A stretch of DNA of 64,000 nucleotides from Isoperla grammatica (lineage: Eukaryota; Arthropoda; Insecta; Plecoptera; Perlodidae): assembly GCA_945910005.1 (NCBI GenBank), contig OX246741.1, positions 47,646,239 through 47,710,238 of the forward strand, given 5' to 3'. This document shows positions 60,779 through 64,000 of this stretch, piece by piece. Numbering within the stretch: position 1 is the first letter of the stretch; each line of letters begins with the position of its first letter. The translations under genes were made by a program, and so were the position numbers. Below the pieces are notes generated by a model. It had not been told where the DNA came from. It worked only from the letters and a program-made list of their open reading frames with translations, and did no database searches.

Positions 60779-61966
60779 AAAATCAGAAAATAAGTACAAA
60801 TATTTATTAAACATCAATCGACATCACACATATAAAACACACATATAAAATACACACATATAAAATGCATACAGTTATACATATTGGTTGGTGGTTGACA
60901 ATTTTCAAGGTCACACACATAAAATAAAGCAGTTTTACTCAGCATTGCAGTTTTAGCAACAATTGGCAACAAAATCAGAAAATAAGTACAAATATTTATT
61001 AAACATCAATCGACATCAATCAACACCCATATAAAACACACATATAAAATACACACATATAAAATGCATACAGTTATACATATTGGTTGGTGGTTGACAA
61101 TTTTCAAGGTCACACACATAAAATAAAGCAGTTTTACTCAGCATTGCAGTTTTAGCAACAATTGGCAACAAAATCAGAAAATAAGTACAAATATTTATTA
61201 AACATCAATCGACATCAATCAACACCCATATAAAACACACATATAAAATACACACATATAAAATGCATACAGTTATACATATTGGTTGGTGGTTGACAAT
61301 TTTCAAGGTCACACACATAAAATAAAGCAGTTTTACTCAGCATTGCAGTTTTAGCAACAATTGGCAACAAAATCAGAAAATAAGTACAAATATTTATTAA
61401 ACATCAATCGACATCAATCAACACCCATATAAAACACACATATAAAATACACACATATAAAATGCATACAGTTATACATATTGGTTGGTGGTTGACAATT
61501 TTCAAGGTCACACACATAAAATAAAGCAGTTTTACTCAGCATTGCAGTTTTAGCAACAATTGGCAACAAAATCAGAAAATAAGTACAAATATTTATTAAA
61601 CATCAATCGACATCAATCAACACCCATATAAAACACACATATAAAATACACACATATAAAATGCATACAGTTATACATATTGGTTGGTGGTTGACAATTT
61701 TCAAGGTCACACACATAAAATAAAGCAGTTTTACTCAGCATTGCAGTTTTAGCAACAATTGGCAACAAAATCAGAAAATAAGTACAAATATTTATTAAAC
61801 ATCAATCGACATCAATCAACACCCATATAAAACACACATATAAAATACACACATATAAAATGCATACAGTTATACATATTGGTTGGTGGTTGACAATTTT
61901 CAAGGTCACACACATAAAATAAAGCAGTTTTACTCAGCATTGCAGTTTTAGCAACAATTGGCAACA
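60779..61966. repeat. 199-bp tandem array, six units
   Basis: Units begin AAAATCAGAAAATAAGTACA at 60779 (192 bp) then 60971, 61170, 61369, 61568 and 61767 (199 bp each). Units two to six look identical by eye, implying recent expansion or gene conversion. The unit's last 30 bases (TTTTAGCAACAATTGGCAAC) recur once at about 62380-62400. Confidence 0.93.
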
Positions 61967-62004
61967 AAGTACTTGTTTACGACCTTAGTTTGAAGAGTGG
62001 CAAA

Positions 62005-62400
62005 TTAGCTTGAAGTAACATAATTATTAACTACACAATGTGATGGAAAGATAGGAATTTCTTTCCAATTGGTAAAAAAGCAAGAAGACTTGGGAGTGGA
62101 AGATGCTAATTTGTCATAGGTACAACAAGCCATATGATTGACTAACTTCTTCAAAGCCTTGATAATGATCAATGAATCAATGATCATTGAACCTGTCTGT
62201 ATGAAATAAACAGCAAATAAAGCATACATTATTGACATCATTAACAATAATGTCCTGAATTGTGCCAAATAAGGGTACATCATAAATAAATACAGAAAAA
62301 GGTTGCACACTTTCATGTCACATAGGCAAAACAAAACATAAAACAAAACATATTTTGTATTGAAACACAGTATTGCAATTTTAGCAACAATTGGCAACAA
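62005..62400 (-). CDS. Small uncharacterised frame, possibly last exon of the SAM-domain gene
   Basis: A 131-codon frame is open in AT-rich DNA. A possible acceptor (TTTATTTCATACAG, ending near 62202) is followed in phase 0 by TGSMIIDSLIIIKALKKLVN and NWKEIPIFPSHCVVNNYVTS before a stop. Phase would fit the SAM-domain exon at 62605-62759. No homology is recognised; hydrophobic upstream residues may simply reflect AT-rich composition. Confidence 0.22.
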   Translation of the reverse strand: MLPIVAKIAILCFNTKYVLFYVLFCLCDMKVCNLFLYLFMMYPYLAQFRTLLLMMSIMYALFAVYFIQTGSMIIDSLIIIKALKKLVNHMACCTYDKLASSTPKSSCFFTNWKEIPIFPSHCVVNNYVTSS

Positions 62401-62604
62401 ACTTAGACCAGTAATATAGGTAGACGGAGCAAGCCGATGCTAGCGACCGGCCGCGAGTGAAACCAACATTGAATCGAGGCAGACCACGTGATGTGGGGAC
62501 ATAAAATATAAAATTATAATATAATTAATTAAATTAATTAATTTAATAATTAATTTAATTAATTAAAATATAAAATATTTGAGATTTTATAAAGGTAGGC
62601 CTAC

Positions 62605-62759
62605 CTTATTTACTGAGCTGTCAGTAAGCCTAGCGTTATTGGCGGCCCTCTGGCTATCCAATTTTTGCCAAAATTTGGCTTGTTGGCCAATGGTAGTGAA
62701 CAGCTTAGGCAACATGAAATACTCCAATGCGAATAACGCCTCAGTATCAATCTCCTCAG
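62605..62759 (-). CDS. SAM-like domain gene, second coding exon
   Basis: Acceptor TTTTATTTCAG and donor AATAAG|GTAGGC bound a 155-nt exon (phase 1 in, 0 out). It reads AEEIDTEALFALEYFMLPKL, then FTTIGQQAKFWQKLDSQRAA and TDSSVNK. The E-x-I-D-x-E-x-L-x-x-L...L...I-G-x-x-x-K-F pattern is the helix 3-5 part of a SAM (sterile alpha motif) domain. It joins in frame to the exon at 63424-63496. Confidence 0.7.
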
Positions 62760-62769
62760 CTGAAATAAA

Positions 62770-63420
62770 ATTGATATTTCAGATTATTATAGGCCTAGGC
62801 CTAGGCCTCCTATAAGCCTCCTATTACATGCCTCCTGTACTCGGCCATTGTAAAACGCCATTTTAGGCCGATGCACAATACGCCCGGCAAGGAGCTTCGA
62901 GAACGGGAAACTTGGCGTATTATAAAGCAATAGGCCTATTGAAGTTTAAAAAATCACATACTGATAATGGATAATCGGGTGTCAATGAAATAAGCTTCAA
63001 TACACTTACGAGCACCATAGCCTAACAATATGCATAAATATGATTTGTAATTTTGGAAGCTGGCTCTTTGCTCAGAATCTTCCCAGTGAGAAACCTAGGC
63101 CTAGACCTAGGGCCTAGGCATATAAGCAGGGCTATTGTGTTTTTATTACATATATATAAGTATATATATATATATTTATATATATAGGCTTTAATCCTTG
63201 GCTGCCTGGGCCCTAACCAAAGTTCTGTCTCGGGATAGAGGCCTAGACCTAGGCCCCCTAGCCTAGGCCTAGGCCTAGCCATGCTTTCACGAGCTGCTAG
63301 GGGCCTAGCCTCCTAGGCCAGTTTTTTTAAGTGATTTCAACAACATAATGGAACATCTTTTTCTCAGCAAGTAGATCACAACAAAGCCTGACAATTAATA
63401 ATACATAAATATCACATTCT
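62770..63420. other. Intron with CCTAGG-rich microrepeats
   Basis: Intron between the two SAM-domain exons: AGGCCTAGGCCT runs at 62790-62815, 63095-63120 and 63240-63300, and an (AT)n tract at 63150-63186. Confidence 0.6.
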
Positions 63421-63423
63421 TAC

Positions 63424-63496
63424 CTTTAAACGTGTTTATAACATCGTGTCCGTAGCCCCAGCAACTTAAAGTAGACTCCACGAAGGAGTCAGCCAT
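63424..63496 (-). CDS. SAM-like domain gene, first coding exon
   Basis: ATG at 63496 encodes MADSFVESTLSCWGYGHDVI NTFK and ends in phase 1 at AAAG|GTAAGA. With the next exon it forms an N-terminal SAM-like domain (W-G-x-x-x-x-I-x-x-F-x-x-E-x-I-D). Such N-terminal SAM domains mediate protein-protein contacts; the rest of the protein is not visible, so its role is unknown. Sequence upstream of the ATG (63500-63720) is GC-richer and may be the promoter. Confidence 0.68.
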
Positions 63497-64000
63497 GATG
63501 CATGATCACAAACACGCCGACACGGTCGCTCACTCATTCCGTAAACATTTTAAGAAATTCCGTTTCAATCGCGATTTGCGTTCACCTTTCCAAAAACTCT
63601 CGTCAAGATCATACATCAAGCCAATCAAAATGGTTTTTACTGAGTTTCGGCCAATGAGCGGGCGGCTTTACGAGAGATTCCTCTGTGGTGCCATGCGGTT
63701 TATTTCAGGCACTGCAATGGTACCCTAGTAGAATAGGCCTGCTGTTTTACGCGCTATTTTCGTGTGTAGTGGACTATTCGGGTTTTCTAGCAAAACGCTT
63801 TGAACCAATTTGGCGGTAAAAGTTTTCAGTGATGTGTTTCCATTTTACAGGGGAACGTCTTCCAAGCACTTCTACTATTTACAACTATGAATCTTTTTGC
63901 TAATTTGTCGACCCGTTCTGCTAATTATGAAACTGTGGTCGTAGCAAAACACATTTTTAGTTTTGAGCAAAGTAGTTTTCTAAATAGCTAGGAATTCCTG

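Overview
The window is nuclear DNA from an animal. Two conserved metazoan genes are recognisable: a Polycomb-like PRC2 accessory factor (MTF2/PHF1/PHF19 family, minus strand, about 0.55-21.5 kb) and LRRC57 (minus strand, 45.7-46.9 kb). Genes are split by GT-AG introns. Intergenic and intronic DNA is AT-rich and dense in DNA transposons, with frequent AGGCCTAGGCCT-type microrepeats and long poly-G/C runs. The repeat style and the element mix (hAT MITEs, foldback elements, a gag-protease Ty3/gypsy element, CR1/L2-like LINE ends, a SINE-like element with a conserved GTCGCCTCTTACGAC core) suggest a marine invertebrate, perhaps a deuterostome such as an echinoderm or hemichordate. The species assignment is inference.

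Layout. 0.5-21.5 kb: Polycomb-like gene, read right to left: probable N-terminal exon (21.4-21.5), Tudor (20.1 and 18.8), PHD1 (18.4-18.8), PHD2 (12.5-12.7), extended-homology/winged-helix exons (11.1-11.3, 10.3-10.6), a Ser/Thr-rich linker exon (8.4-8.6) and a last exon with the SUZ12-binding C-terminal domain (0.55-1.32). Its introns carry many transposons, including hAT elements with perfect 8-bp target duplications, a TTAA-flanked pair, a foldback element, and a 2.86-kb hAT element with CGGBP1-like protein remnants. 21.5-24 kb: a 45-bp minisatellite and dispersed repeats. 23.9-27.2 kb: a hAT MITE carrying a nested gypsy-like retrotransposon with LTRs that look identical and most of pol deleted. 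27-36 kb: T-rich sequence, a LINE relic split by a MITE, CCTAGG-rich DNA. 36.2-40.2 kb: a 4-kb inverted-repeat element with 1.5-kb arms, each carrying a short Cys-rich (CXC-like) ORF. 41-45.5 kb: nested DNA elements and a TIR-bounded element with GC-rich, coding-like cargo.

46.5-47.9 kb holds a head-to-head pair: LRRC57 (minus) and an unidentified plus-strand gene whose first two small coding exons are visible. At 51 kb a CpG-rich 79-bp minisatellite precedes a probable first coding exon (plus). 53.5-55.8 kb is a repeat-filled TIR element; 56.4-56.9 kb a 525-bp tetranucleotide microsatellite; 60.8-62.0 kb a 199-bp tandem array. At the right edge (62.6-63.5 kb, minus) two exons encode an N-terminal SAM-like domain of an otherwise unseen gene.

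I found no CRISPR array, operon or clearly new enzymatic system. The most useful observations are the exon reconstruction of the Polycomb-like gene, its apparent one-base frameshift in a G9 run, the incomplete Tudor aromatic cage, the alternative N terminus of LRRC57, the SAM-domain gene, and the resolved nesting order of several transposons.
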